Origin: Terramyces sp. JEL0728
Lineage: Eukaryota; Chytridiomycota; Chytridiomycetes; Rhizophydiales; Terramycetaceae
Assembly: GCA_027603945.1 (NCBI GenBank)
Contig: JADIIU010000212.1
Location: 1 to 14,016, forward strand
DNA: 14,016 nt
Direction of reading: 5' to 3'
Shown: in pieces, positions 1-8,959 of the stretch
Numbering within the stretch: position 1 is the stretch's first letter
Layout of the letters: each line of letters opens with the position of its first letter
The notes under the pieces: model-generated
Database searches by the model: none
What the model saw: only the letters and a program-made list of their open reading frames with translations
What the model was told of the DNA's origin: nothing
Program-made: the position numbers and the translations under genes

Positions 1-422
1 AAATATGCGGCCAGATACCCATTTAGATTTGTGGTCGTGTTGAAATCATCGGAAATCAAAAAGCAGTATGAAACACCATTGGCAGCCTTTGGTATAGTGT
101 CCAATCCGTATCCTTCATCATAAAAAAGCGTGTATCCAGACCAATATGGCTGCGATAAAGAATACTCTGTTGTGACGATACAGGTTTCCCCTGGCATTGG
201 TACATATACCAGCCCGATATCATACGCCGATACTTCATCAGAATGGAATTTGAAAAAAGGTGGCCAGGTTTCATTCAGATCTGAGGACCACGAGATATAG
301 TTGTATGTGTTGACTGTTTCAAACACGTAAATAGTATCTGGCGGACCATTACAGTCTTTTGTAAAATACGCACCTTCCATTAACTGATCTGCATTTGCCA
401 AAGTAATTAACAGTGAAATCAT
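1..422 (-). CDS. Receptor-like membrane protein, copy 1 (5' part only, runs off the window)
   Basis: The reading frame is open from the ATG at 422-420 to base 1, giving about 140 residues with no stop. It starts with a short signal peptide (MISLLITLANA) and continues into the Cys-containing ectodomain shared with the two downstream paralogues (KDCNGPPD, YVFETVNTYNYISW, NETWPP, GETCIV, PYWSGY, SYCFL). Most residues match copy 2, and bases 1-49 equal 1720-1768 exactly. A TGA lies in frame upstream, which fixes the start at the signal peptide. The membrane-spanning half must lie left of the window. Role is inferred from the paralogues: a surface receptor-like protein. Function and ligand are unknown. 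Confidence 0.8.
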   Translation of the reverse strand, partial: MISLLITLANADQLMEGAYFTKDCNGPPDTIYVFETVNTYNYISWSSDLNETWPPFFKFHSDEVSAYDIGLVYVPMPGETCIVTTEYSLSQPYWSGYTLFYDEGYGLDTIPKAANGVSYCFLISDDFNTTTNLNGYLAAY

Positions 423-549
423 AAAGATTTTCAGATATAACAGACATCATTGTATGACCTCATTGTGCAAACCAAACAATAGCAGACAATCACACAAAGC
501 CAAAATGAAAATATCCGCTCGCTTTAGGAAGAAAGACAGCAATTTTATT
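423..549. other. Spacer between copies 1 and 2 of the receptor-like array
   Basis: This 127-bp AT-rich spacer holds the upstream region of copy 1 and the 3' flank of copy 2. An ATGATG just upstream of the copy 1 start resembles the ATGATG that opens copy 2, but here it is out of frame with the signal peptide. No other feature is visible. Confidence 0.5.
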
Positions 550-2177
550 CTATGGGTGAACATTTGTTGCAGGTCTTACGGTGTGCACAGTCTTTAAACT
601 CTTTTCACTAGGAGCAATATGTGAGGAGGAGGTTTCCTTTGTTCCTGTAGACAGATGGGTGCCAGCGCTGCTTGCATGCCTACTCGATTTCAAAATGATT
701 AAATAAATCTGGCCAGTTAAATAAGCATGGACGCTGTAGGTAAAGGTTGATATTGCCCCCATATCCAGCTCTACAAAGTCGCTGTACAACAAGGTAGAGT
801 ATTTCTTGATGTAAAACACAGTTGCGTAAACGGCGAATGATAGAAATTGGCCCAAGATGTAGTACTTTAGGTATGGATCCACTATGTTGAGATTCCTGAC
901 TGATTTGCCGCCGGTTGACAGATACAAGATTTTTACTGCGACTAAAACTGGAACAACCGAATTGAAGGCGTACATGAAGACTGTCCAATAGATAATGTAC
1001 TTGTCCCATTCAAGGATAGGATTGATAAAAGACATTGGGTATCCGCCAATGTCTGCAAAGTAGTTGAAATATGCCCCTCCGAATAGCCCAAAGTGAATTA
1101 AAGCCAAAGCAATTGGATTGATGATTCTCAGCAATTCTTTCTTGTGGTGGAACAGGACTTCAGACACAAGGAACGATGTTAAATGGCAGGAACAAAAGCT
1201 AGCAACCCCCATAGAAATAGAAATCCATTCGGACAACCAGGAAATAATACCGAAATCGGTGACAGTTAATGCCCAGAAAGTGACCGCTAAATTAGAATAT
1301 TCTTACATAATACGAAATTTAAAAGCCAGAATAATGCACTGATGATAGTGATTATTTGAGAAAACAGAATCTTTCTGGCGCTTTTAGCTTTTGCGATTGA
1401 GTTGTAGAGTACATACAATCCAATCGCCAAACTGAGTATGTATGCCACTAGCGAGACGTAATCCATTGGGATATCGAATTTCGGTACCAAAGATTCAACA
1501 GGAATTGCCAACAGCCAGCTGAAGAATACCGTAGCATCTTGCACTTTGTAAAACTGAACAGAGACATTTCCCAAATTTGCTGATATCAACGGGAGGAGGT
1601 CTGGGGTAAGAGAAACTGTTTCTACGGATCCACTGCAGCCGGTGCCGCTAAAGTACTGAAAAGTGCCATTGGTAAAGCACTTGTAGGAATCGTCGTAGCA
1701 AACGTTGTTGTTTGGACGGAAATATGCGGCCAGATACCCATTTAGATTTGTGGTCGTGTTGAAATCATTGGAAACCAAATAGCAGTAGGACGTTCCATCA
1801 GCGACTTTCGGGATAGCATCCAAACCATAATCGCCATCATAGAAGAGAACGTAGCCGGACCAGTACGGCTTTGAAGACGGGTAATTCGTGGTCACAATAC
1901 ACGACTCACCTGGAATGGACACATATACCAGTCCGGTATCATACACAGATACTTCATCAGAGTGGAATTTGAAATAAGGAGGCCAGGTTTCATTCAGATC
2001 GGGAGACCAAGAAATGTAGTTGTACGTGTTGACTGTTTCAAAGACATAGAGCGTATCTGGCGGCCCAACGCAGTCTTTTGCAAAGTAAGCTCCTTCGATT
2101 AGTTGGTCAGCTTTTGCCAAAGTGATTAACAAGAGAATCATTCTGGATCGTTTTGTAAAAATATAAAACGTCATCAT
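550..2177 (-). CDS. Receptor-like membrane protein with Cys-rich ectodomain and seven membrane spans, copy 2 (one 20-nt intron)
   Basis: Exon 1 is 2177-1307 and exon 2 is 1286-550. The intron 1287-1306 (GTAAGAATATTCTAATTTAG) has a CTAAT branch-like motif. Unspliced, the frame hits TAG. Spliced, FVLSVTFW aligns without a gap to YVGSVVFW of intron-free copy 3. The product is 535 aa, or 523 if it starts at the Met at 2141, which heads the signal peptide MILLLITLAKA. The ectodomain has the six cysteines of the family and several N-glycosylation sequons. It is followed by seven hydrophobic segments and a Ser/Thr-rich tail ending in TAG. This is most likely a plasma-membrane receptor-like protein. 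No family name is recognised and the ligand is unknown. It is the middle member of a head-to-tail array. Confidence 0.85.
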
Positions 2178-2368
2178 GTAAAATGAATGTCTGTCACATA
2201 ATGTCGGTTCGACAAAACAGAGCGCGAAAAATCAAGGTAATTTAATCAAAGCAGTAAGGTTTCACGAGAGACCAAGCGGGTTTGTATGGAACACTATCAA
2301 AGATTGCTTGCTGGGAAAATCGGTTATAAATATTTATTTCAGAATTGCTATGGATTCACGTTTCTTTG
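2178..2368. other. Spacer between copies 2 and 3 of the receptor-like array
   Basis: This 191-bp non-coding spacer contains the presumed promoter of copy 2. No repeat, RNA gene or clear regulatory motif was seen. Confidence 0.5.
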
Positions 2369-3895
2369 TTACGTTGCAATGTTGTGACTGTCTGTTTGTT
2401 GAGTGGATCCAATTGCAATTGAGGATTTGTTGCGCAAGTATTTGGCCGAGTTTGAGATAATTTCGTAAATCCTGGTTGTTAGCAAAGAGTGGACAGCCCA
2501 AGTGAAAATCGAGTAAGGTGTCGTGTTGTTGTACATGAAATCACTGCCCAATAAATAAGTGTCTGTCTTGACAAAAAACATTATTCCGTTGAAAGCAAAC
2601 GTGAGAAACTGTCCTAGAATGTAGTATTTGAGATACGGGTCAATAATCATGATTTCTTTGTGGGCAGTCTTTTCTGTTTGAAGACTAATCAGTTTCCATG
2701 CAACTAGGATTGGAACCACGCTGTTGAACGTAAACACAAAGAACGTCCAGTAAACCAAAAACTTGTACCACTTGAGAACAAATCGTACAGTATCCATGGA
2801 ATATGTTGGCGGCCCCACATTAGCAATGTAGATTCCTCCATAGCTTGATCCATAGAAGCCAATGTGGATCCCAATCAGCAACACAATGTTTATGATTCGA
2901 ACTACATATCGATGGTCGTGGAATAGAATTTCAGAAACGAGATACGAGGTGACCAATGACATCAAAAAAGTTGCCACGCCAAATGCAACACTATTCGCTT
3001 GTGAGACGGCACCAATTACTGATTGATTGTTGGCAACTAGACACCAAAAGACAACTGATCCAACGTAGAATATCATGTACAATACTTGGGCAATAATATT
3101 GCAGATTTGCGTAAAGAGGATTTTTCGTGCCTGTTTAACTGTGCGGTAAGTGTGGCAGCACATGTAGATTCCAATTAGCAGTGTAATGATGGCGAAAAAC
3201 AGCGCAAACCAGTCGCCGGTATTATCAAATGACGGCACAATATCCTCTTCAGGAATGGCGGTTATCCAGCTAAAGAATAATTCGGCTCCGCTAACACTGT
3301 ATAGCTGAATACTTATATTCCCCAAAGTTGTAGAATTGTATGATGCCAAATCAAGTGGTAAAGTAATATTTTCTTTCAAATTAGTACATCCAGCGTCTGC
3401 ATAATATGAAAATACTCCTTCCGAATTACACTTGTAGTGATTGTCGTAACATATATTGTTGTTTGGTCGGTAGTAGCTTGCTTTATATCCTTGAAGGATT
3501 TTTGAATCATTAAAATTGTTTGAAATCAAGTAACAATACTGAAATCCGTTTGCTGCGACTGGAAGCGTATCCAGCCCGTATCCGGATGTATAGAATATAG
3601 AATATCCACTCCAGTACGGTTTAGAATCTGCGAAATTGATTGATTCGATGCAATTTGTTCCTGGAATCGACACATACACGTTTCCGTAATCTCCAATGGA
3701 CACTTGGTATGAATGGAAATTAAAGTATGGTGCCCAAGTTTCATTAAGTGCGGACGACCAGTGTATATAAGAATAAGCGTTCTGCGTTTCGAATACGTAA
3801 ATGCTGTCTGGAGGTCCTAGACAATCTTTTCCAAAGTACTGGCCCTCCATGATCAAATCTGCCTTGATTAACGCTATAAACAACGAAATTGACAT
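2369..3895 (-). CDS. Receptor-like membrane protein with Cys-rich ectodomain and seven membrane spans, copy 3 (intron-free)
   Basis: This is one uninterrupted frame of 508 aa from the Met at 3895. The frame is open 41 residues further up, to an ATG at 4018. The 3895 start is preferred because it opens directly with a signal peptide (MSISLFIALIKA), as in copy 1. Numbering from the 4018 Met, the ectodomain spans about 53-268 with cysteines at 66, 123, 162, 190, 197 and 211. Hydrophobic spans lie near 270-288, 300-328, 341-364, 371-392, 418-445, 464-484 and 502-521, followed by a short polar tail. The topology (signal peptide, extracellular Cys domain, seven helices) is that of a receptor. No G-protein-coupled-receptor signature is recognised, so signalling is inferred only from architecture. 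The 20-nt intron of copy 2 is absent here. Confidence 0.85.
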   Translation of the reverse strand: MSISLFIALIKADLIMEGQYFGKDCLGPPDSIYVFETQNAYSYIHWSSALNETWAPYFNFHSYQVSIGDYGNVYVSIPGTNCIESINFADSKPYWSGYSIFYTSGYGLDTLPVAANGFQYCYLISNNFNDSKILQGYKASYYRPNNNICYDNHYKCNSEGVFSYYADAGCTNLKENITLPLDLASYNSTTLGNISIQLYSVSGAELFFSWITAIPEEDIVPSFDNTGDWFALFFAIITLLIGIYMCCHTYRTVKQARKILFTQICNIIAQVLYMIFYVGSVVFWCLVANNQSVIGAVSQANSVAFGVATFLMSLVTSYLVSEILFHDHRYVVRIINIVLLIGIHIGFYGSSYGGIYIANVGPPTYSMDTVRFVLKWYKFLVYWTFFVFTFNSVVPILVAWKLISLQTEKTAHKEIMIIDPYLKYYILGQFLTFAFNGIMFFVKTDTYLLGSDFMYNNTTPYSIFTWAVHSLLTTRIYEIISNSAKYLRNKSSIAIGSTQQTDSHNIAT

Positions 3896-4515
3896 TGAGT
3901 CAGAGTTTCTACCCACGTCATCGACTAGTAGGTCCTTTGTCGGAGAATTTTTTCGTACAAGTGATCTAGAGACACTGATATTATCTGCTGCCGTATTCAT
4001 AAGTGCGTGTATTAACATTGACTTTGCATAGAAAGCGCGTTAGAGTCTTTGAATAGATACTAGTGAATCTGAGAATGCAACAAAATATGGTTAGTATTGC
4101 TAATCATTTCCTAAAGGTACAATATAAAAAATGACTGCATTCATAGCAAATATAAGAATTTGGACGATAACAACTAGCTTGTAACCTTGAAGAATACTAG
4201 AGCCGTTGAAATCGTTTGACACAAATAGCAGCGCTGATACCACTGTGGAATAGTATCGAGAGATGCGTAGAATAACGAATACCGCTCCAGTAAGTGTCGA
4301 GGAAGAAACCTGACAGATTCAATACAATTTGCAATTTAAATGAAAAGATGGACCAATCTTGTTTGTCGGAACGCGTTTTTTAATTTACCGATAACCTAGC
4401 AGAATTATCGCCAACAGTCTGGTAATTGAAATGCAAGGGAACTTTAGTATTGGATAGAGAAACCTAATACCCGAGATAATCATTAACCAAGCTTCAAATT
4501 GACCCGCGATATTTA
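3896..4515. other. Spacer between copy 3 and MND1, containing a decayed receptor copy
   Basis: This stretch holds the 5' flank of copy 3, including a possible in-frame N-terminal extension to 4018, then the receptor relic at 4170-4335, then about 180 bp of AT-rich DNA with no feature up to the MND1 stop codon. Confidence 0.5.
4170..4335 (-). pseudogene. Decayed fragment of a fourth receptor-like ectodomain
   Basis: On the minus strand this stretch matches the ectodomain of copy 3 (plus coordinates about 3475-3660), in the same order and spacing. It reads NCIESVRF, then YWSG, then short pieces of the YC-L and NDFN region followed by LQGYK-like sequence, but each piece is in a different frame. 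Several small indels and the loss of both ends make it non-functional. It sits upstream of copy 3 in the same orientation, consistent with the remains of an older tandem duplicate. Confidence 0.7.
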
Positions 4516-5205
4516 TTAAACATAGTCAAGATCATCTGGGATCCCAAAATTCTTGTTGATTTCCTTCATGTCCATATTAAACTTTTTCACATAGGTCTGC
4601 AAATTGAAAATATTGTCTGTTTAGTAAAACATACCTGTCCATCGGTTCGCTGCTTTCTTTACAACTTTAGAATTCTTTTGCAACATGGCAAGTTTCATTT
4701 TTGCCTTTAAATCTTTTAATTCCATCTGTTTTTCCTGTTTTTGTTGAGAAACCGACTCCAACTTTTCGGTAATTTCAGGTGGTAATTGCGTTGAATATTG
4801 TTTGATCTTTTCTTCTAAATTTTGGGATTCCTGAGTGAGTGATTCAATTGACGATTGGAGCTCTTGATTTTTGCGCTTTTTCTGCTTGATATCTGCTCCT
4901 TTAACACTTTGTTAACTGTTTCGTACCTGTTGTTAGTACTCATCCAACCTCCAGTAGTAATTGGAAGTCCCAATCTTTTCGGTAAATGCAATTCCATCTG
5001 GATCCTTAGATATGTAATACCTCCAACCATGCTTTCCACTACATCTTTTACGGTTTTTTCCACAATTCCTTTTAGCTTTGGAGCAGTTTTTTCAAGCTCC
5101 TTCATTGTGTAGAAATCATTCGTCTCGTGAAACAATTCCAACATTCGTTTTCTCTTTTCCTCGATCGTAAGTGATTTTTTTGTCCTGAATTAACAGAGAT
5201 TACAT
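4516..5205 (-). CDS. MND1: Meiotic nuclear division protein 1 homologue, five tiny introns
   Basis: The family partners HOP2 in the nucleus and helps Dmc1/Rad51 capture and pair homologous DNA in meiosis. The spliced protein (about 193-198 aa; human about 205) shows the diagnostic landmarks in order: EEKRKRMLELFHETNDFYT, KELEKTAPKLKGIVEKTVKDV (split winged-helix), EKIGTSNYYW, a long Lys/Glu/Gln coiled coil, KKAANRWTDNIF, and the C-terminal FGIPDDLDYV. Introns: 5185-5203 (19 nt, splits the start codon AT|G), 4998-5020 (23), 4927-4948 (22, with TACTAAC), 4882- or 4885-4907 (26 or 23) and 4617-4634 (18). The 4885/4882 boundary is uncertain: both choices keep frame, and a single 33-nt intron covering this part is a weaker alternative. 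A TAA lies in frame just before the ATG, so no longer N-terminus is possible. Confidence 0.93.
5185..5203 (-). other. MND1: 19-nt intron interrupting the MND1 start codon
   Basis: The sequence GTAATCTCTGTTAATTCAG follows AT and precedes GACAAAAAAA, so splicing builds ATG ACA AAA AAA TCA. In unspliced RNA the same position reads ATG TAA, an immediate start-stop. It has the TTAAT and CAG elements seen in the other introns. Confidence 0.8.
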
Positions 5206-5339
5206 TTTTTAGTGCAACTTTTTCATCCAGCTCAATTCGGACATTAACCAGTAAAGTGCCAATGTGTGAGTAATAATGCAGTGTCAGCCATTGTAGTCGC
5301 ATTATTGTAATGTAGTAACACGTCACTTTTTCTTTTAAA
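5206..5339. promoter_or_regulatory. Shared divergent promoter of MND1 and the plus-strand seven-span gene
   Basis: Only 134 bp separates the two divergent start codons, so the control elements of both genes must overlap here. An 8-bp inverted repeat, AATAATGC (5272-5279) and GCATTATT (5299-5306), with a 19-bp spacer, lies near the middle. It could be an operator for a dimeric regulator. No TATA box or known meiotic element was identified with confidence. Confidence 0.5.
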
Positions 5340-6304
5340 ATGGGACCTTTCACAGTAGGATACACTCTCTCCACAGCGCCTTTTCAGGTCATTGATTATT
5401 CCAGTCCACTAGCAGTGATTTCAATTATCGTTGCGTTGATTTATCTCTTTTCCTTTGTCGGAATGCTGGTGTTTATTGCACGAGGATGGGTGGTAATTAC
5501 TATTGATTGTAGGGGGTCAGAGCAAAAGTTCTTTATTTTATATGGATTGTGAACAGCATGGGCTTGATCTGGTGTGTTTTGAACATCATCACGCATGTCC
5601 CAATAGTGACTCCGTTTACTTCATGGCTGTACAATGTCTTTGGAGTGTTGAACATTTATGTGACGGTTATTGGGCAATTGGATATTCTAAAAGCATTTTC
5701 CACTGGTACGATAATGACGAGGGAAAGAATCACTTTTTTTCAGTATGGATATACTGTGTACAATTTTATTACCATGTTTGGGCTGTACATGACTGTTGGG
5801 TTTCTGGGAGACGGGAGACCAACCTTTGTAGATAGCGTAAATTATACTAAAGCAGTGGAGTACATATGGATACATTGTGTTTGCCATCGGGTCGCTTGCA
5901 TACGAAACATTCCATGCTGTTTTTGTAGCGAGAGCCGTGGTGAGGCAAATTGAAAAGAGGAGGGAAATTATAACTTCAAAATCTACTTCTGACTATTCAG
6001 CGTTTTATACGCTATTCCGATTGGTGATTACAGGTGTGATAATTGATTGGAGCGCAGCAATTATATGGTTGTTAAGCTGGTTTACAGGAGGCAGCACCGG
6101 GGTTTGTCTTGCGTAAGAATGAACTAATGCAGGGTTATTGGCGCTAGTATAGGCACTGGCCATATACTGTTCATGACTGTAATGTTCAAGATGATCAGAG
6201 TCGTGAATTTGAGGAGCAGCGGATCTTCGTCTTCACACGTAAATAATTCTACAGTGCATGCGGGGCCATCAGTCGCTACACCGATTGCACCTACCCCTAA
6301 ATAA
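5340..6304 (+). CDS. Seven-membrane-span protein, three tiny introns
   Basis: Exons are 5340-5492, 5513-5836, 5856-6112 and 6133-6304. Introns are 5493-5512 (20 nt; 23 nt from 5490 is also possible), 5837-5855 (19, ACTAA) and 6113-6132 (20, ACTAAT). The spliced frame is exactly 301 codons plus TAA. Hydrophobic spans lie near 23-47, 57-80, 90-112, 127-149, 161-187, 208-234 and 240-266. A Ser/Thr/Pro-rich tail of about 35 residues follows. There is no signal peptide and only a short N-terminus. The pattern of helices, including the Arg-Ala/Lys start of helix 2 (RAKVLYFIW here, ARKILFTQI in copy 3), suggests a distant relative of the array at 1-4018 without its ectodomain. That relationship is inferred. 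Likely a membrane receptor or sensor; function unknown. Unspliced, the gene breaks into three overlapping frames. Confidence 0.85.
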
Positions 6305-6398
6305 ATGTTTAAATTGACGGTATCTACCTCGAATTTATCCACTGAAACTATAGGCAGAACGCTGTATGTTGACAGTTTCGCGCAATCACTAAAATAGA
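6305..6398. other. Convergent 3' spacer
   Basis: This 94-bp stretch lies between the stop codons of two convergent genes and must hold both polyadenylation regions. AATAAA-like sequence overlaps the stop of the plus-strand gene. Nothing else is visible. Confidence 0.4.
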
Positions 6399-8532
6399 TT
6401 AAACCCCAAGTTTATTGAAACTGACGACATTCTTTTTGGTTCCAATTATAATATTTGGCCCATCTTCGTTTTCCAGTGAGGATCGGTCGACTCCAAATCG
6501 TGCGACTCTCTGCCGAAGTCTGAGCAATACTTCGTCGTCGGTAGTCATGTAATCGTAGCGCTTGATGTAGTTTTCTTCAAACAATTCTTCAGACTTGCTC
6601 GAATCATGTGCAAATCTAAACCGGTTGCTAATAGATCTATACGCATAATTTAAACTCGAGTCCAGTCCATACATTAAATATATCCACCACGCATGCATCA
6701 ACATTGTCACACCCAAGATTACAACCAGTACTTGAATAGTCAGTAAGATACTTTCGCTAGCCGACAAGTATCCTGACCCATTCAGCGCGTAGTAATCGCA
6801 CACATCAATCCCGGAAGCATTGTATTGCATCAACAGCATGTGCGCGGTAGCAGCCAAAGCACCAAGAACACCCTGGGACATTAGAGAATCATGGTAATAA
6901 CGATCAGGCAGCTTTGTTAATCCCCAATTACCGTTGCCCATTGGAACATGTTGCTAAATACATCATTTTTCGCAGCGGTAAATGTTGCATTATCAAACAA
7001 TGAGCGCAAAAGGTTGAGGTAGTTACCGGTTAGGTTATATCTGTCACCTAGATTAGCAGAAGTTACTGCTCCGGTGCTGGTCAAAATCAGCATAGTACAT
7101 GGGTTGATTTCCGTCAGCAGTAATAGTATTGCTTCCAACACTAATCGATACCACTTTTTTGAAAGCTACCATTTGCCATTCATCAGATGCAAACCCGTTT
7201 TCTACAATTCCATCAAAGAATTTTGCAATAATTGTACAGTCCTGCTTGTACCCAGTGGTGCTCTGCAATTGTTGGTAGTCTTGTATAATTGAATTCGGCG
7301 GTGTATAAACTGTAATTACGCCTCGCAAATCGTTTCCAATTACGCGCAGTCCGTCTGTCCAAGTTCTGGTATTCGCATACAGCACATCTGATGCGTATAC
7401 ATCTGTGCAATCACTTTGCATAAGATACACAAACCCGGGATGTCTTATAGAGAACGAGACGGAAGGGTTTGTCAATGGCCAAGCTGCCCAGCCCCCCAAA
7501 ATGCCATCTTGTAATGGAATTGCATAGGACGTAATAGGCGAAGGATTTACATCGCCTTGGAGAAAAGCAGCAAGTGGCACTTTAATGTCGATCGATTCGT
7601 ATCTTGCCGGGATACACGAATCACTTGAATATTTAGTGATGATTGGAGTCCAGGAAAAGCCAAATGCAGCATACGATACCAGTACAGCTATTAAAAGTGA
7701 AAGGAACCACATTGTGTTTCTTATTTGATATCCCGGGAGTGAGGATTTGGAGAGTGATGCATGTAAATTGTCCAGAGTGCATCCGCGCGAAACCAATTTG
7801 CTAGCTAGTATCCAACTGTGCATGTAGTGTAAAAGCTTGTCTGTAGAATAAAACACCAAATGTCCTGACAAGGTAAATGAAATGTGATAGGCTAGTTAGC
7901 TGATCATTACCATTGTAGTCTGAAAACTGTGGAATCGCTGTATTTTGCACCAGCACCAGCGATACAGAAATAAACAGCAAGAGTACAACGAATAACAAAA
8001 AGAACATTGAAATCTTCCACGGTATTGAACGAAATACATATCGTAACTTTCTTACAAAAGGCGATTCCTTGACCTTTATGTAATAGTTTTCCAGCCGATG
8101 AAAAATATTCTCATTCAAGTGCGAGAGAGAAGACATATTGTCTACTGAACGTCTTGCAGCCAGTGATTCTGAAGAGGCGACTTCAAAAATCGTAGGCTGT
8201 TTTACTGGTGTGGTTTCTTTTTTTAATGGACCTGTTATTGACCGTCTCTGTGTAGTCTACAGTTATATCCAAATACTGGAACACTAGGCCGCATTGGCTC
8301 TCCTGAATCTGACGACGAATCATCCAGCGAAACTTCAATGGAATCTCCACCAGTGAGCGGCCGCCTTTTAACGGAATTTGAATGGCTTAATATTGATTTG
8401 ATTGTCGGGTGCTGTTAGTGAGTAATTGTTTACTTTAACAATTTTCGTGGGTATTTCATTTGTGCTATCGAAAGCTTCAGAGTATATTTCCTGTGATATT
8501 GCTGGCATTGGGGCGTTCATTTGATTTTCCAT
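6399..8532 (-). CDS. Unrecognised three-membrane-span protein with large ectodomain, five tiny introns
   Basis: Exons are 8532-8434, 8411-8277, 8256-7911, 7891-7067, 7047-6932 and 6911-6399. Introns are 8412-8433 (22 nt), 8257-8276 (20), 7892-7910 (19), 7048-7066 (19) and 6912-6931 (20). Spliced, it is exactly 677 codons plus TAA. Residues 1-155 are polar, Ser/Pro-rich and probably disordered. Spans lie near 160-182, 254-273 and 562-587. Residues about 275-560 form a large loop with four cysteines and several N-glycosylation sequons (such as NLTG, NATF, NASG, NGSG), so it is probably extracellular. The last 90 residues are charged and cytoplasmic. The start is fixed by an in-frame TAG directly upstream. 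No family is recognised. A surface protein with a cytoplasmic N-terminal tail is the simplest reading. Confidence 0.82.
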
Positions 8533-8538
8533 CTACAT
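8533..8538 (-). promoter_or_regulatory. Start-stop micro-uORF abutting the start codon of the 677-aa protein gene
   Basis: On the minus strand the sequence is ATGTAGATG. A one-codon upstream ORF (ATG TAG) ends immediately before the main ATG at 8532. If transcribed, it could slow ribosomes or lower initiation. Its function is not shown by the sequence. Confidence 0.35.
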
Positions 8539-8959
8539 TAAAAGGTAGTAACTGAGTGTAATTTATTTGGTGCTTGCGTATTATTAGACTTTTCGTTCTT
8601 TCGCGACTGCCCGTCCTTGAATGAAACAACACTGCTGCGTCTCAATTCCTTGATTATTATTAATCTACTGGTGGTACTTGAGCTGGTGAGAGGTTTTTAA
8701 GGGCATCCTCTTCCATCTCGACGCGAAACTAAATAAAAAAGTATCGACTGCTGCAAGTATTTCTTTGAATGGGTTTATCCAAGTTTCTACTCTTCAATAA
8801 TAAAATCTATTGCAAAGCACTTTGTCAGTGCTGTAATAATCAGAAACAGCCAGCGATAGAAATGCGGTTATTTTATATCGGTTATTTAAGGCGACTCAAT
8901 CTGTATTACCATTTCCATTCGTCGAGTGAATATACAAAGCACTTTATTTAAACTTTTTA

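Noticed and set aside
550..2177. Copy 2 as a frameshifted pseudogene in two pieces
   Set aside because: Exactly 20 nt with GT, CTAAT and AG explains the break, and the joined protein aligns without a gap to copy 3.
4885..4948. Single 42-nt or 33-nt intron in MND1 in place of two small ones
   Set aside because: The two-intron model aligns the residues after NYYW with other MND1 proteins at equal spacing and fits the size range; still not fully settled.
5102..5374. 90-aa minus-strand ORF covering the MND1 start
   Set aside because: It crosses the divergent promoter and the plus-strand start; MND1 homology begins only after the 19-nt intron, and the correct frame has a TAA upstream.
6124..6342. 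72-aa minus-strand ORF and a 16-nt pseudo-intron extending the 677-aa protein into it
   Set aside because: It would need GTTTAA as a donor and a 16-nt intron, and would overlap the last exon of the convergent gene; the TAA at 6399-6401 is accepted.
7060..7105. Alternative 22-nt intron upstream of 7066 in the 677-aa gene
   Set aside because: It keeps frame, but the 19-nt choice (7048-7066) has the CTAAT and CTAG elements common to the other introns.
6399..8532. Four or five overlapping minus-strand ORFs as separate genes
   Set aside because: Five GT-AG introns of 19-22 nt unite them in one 677-codon frame; the overlaps are read-through of introns.
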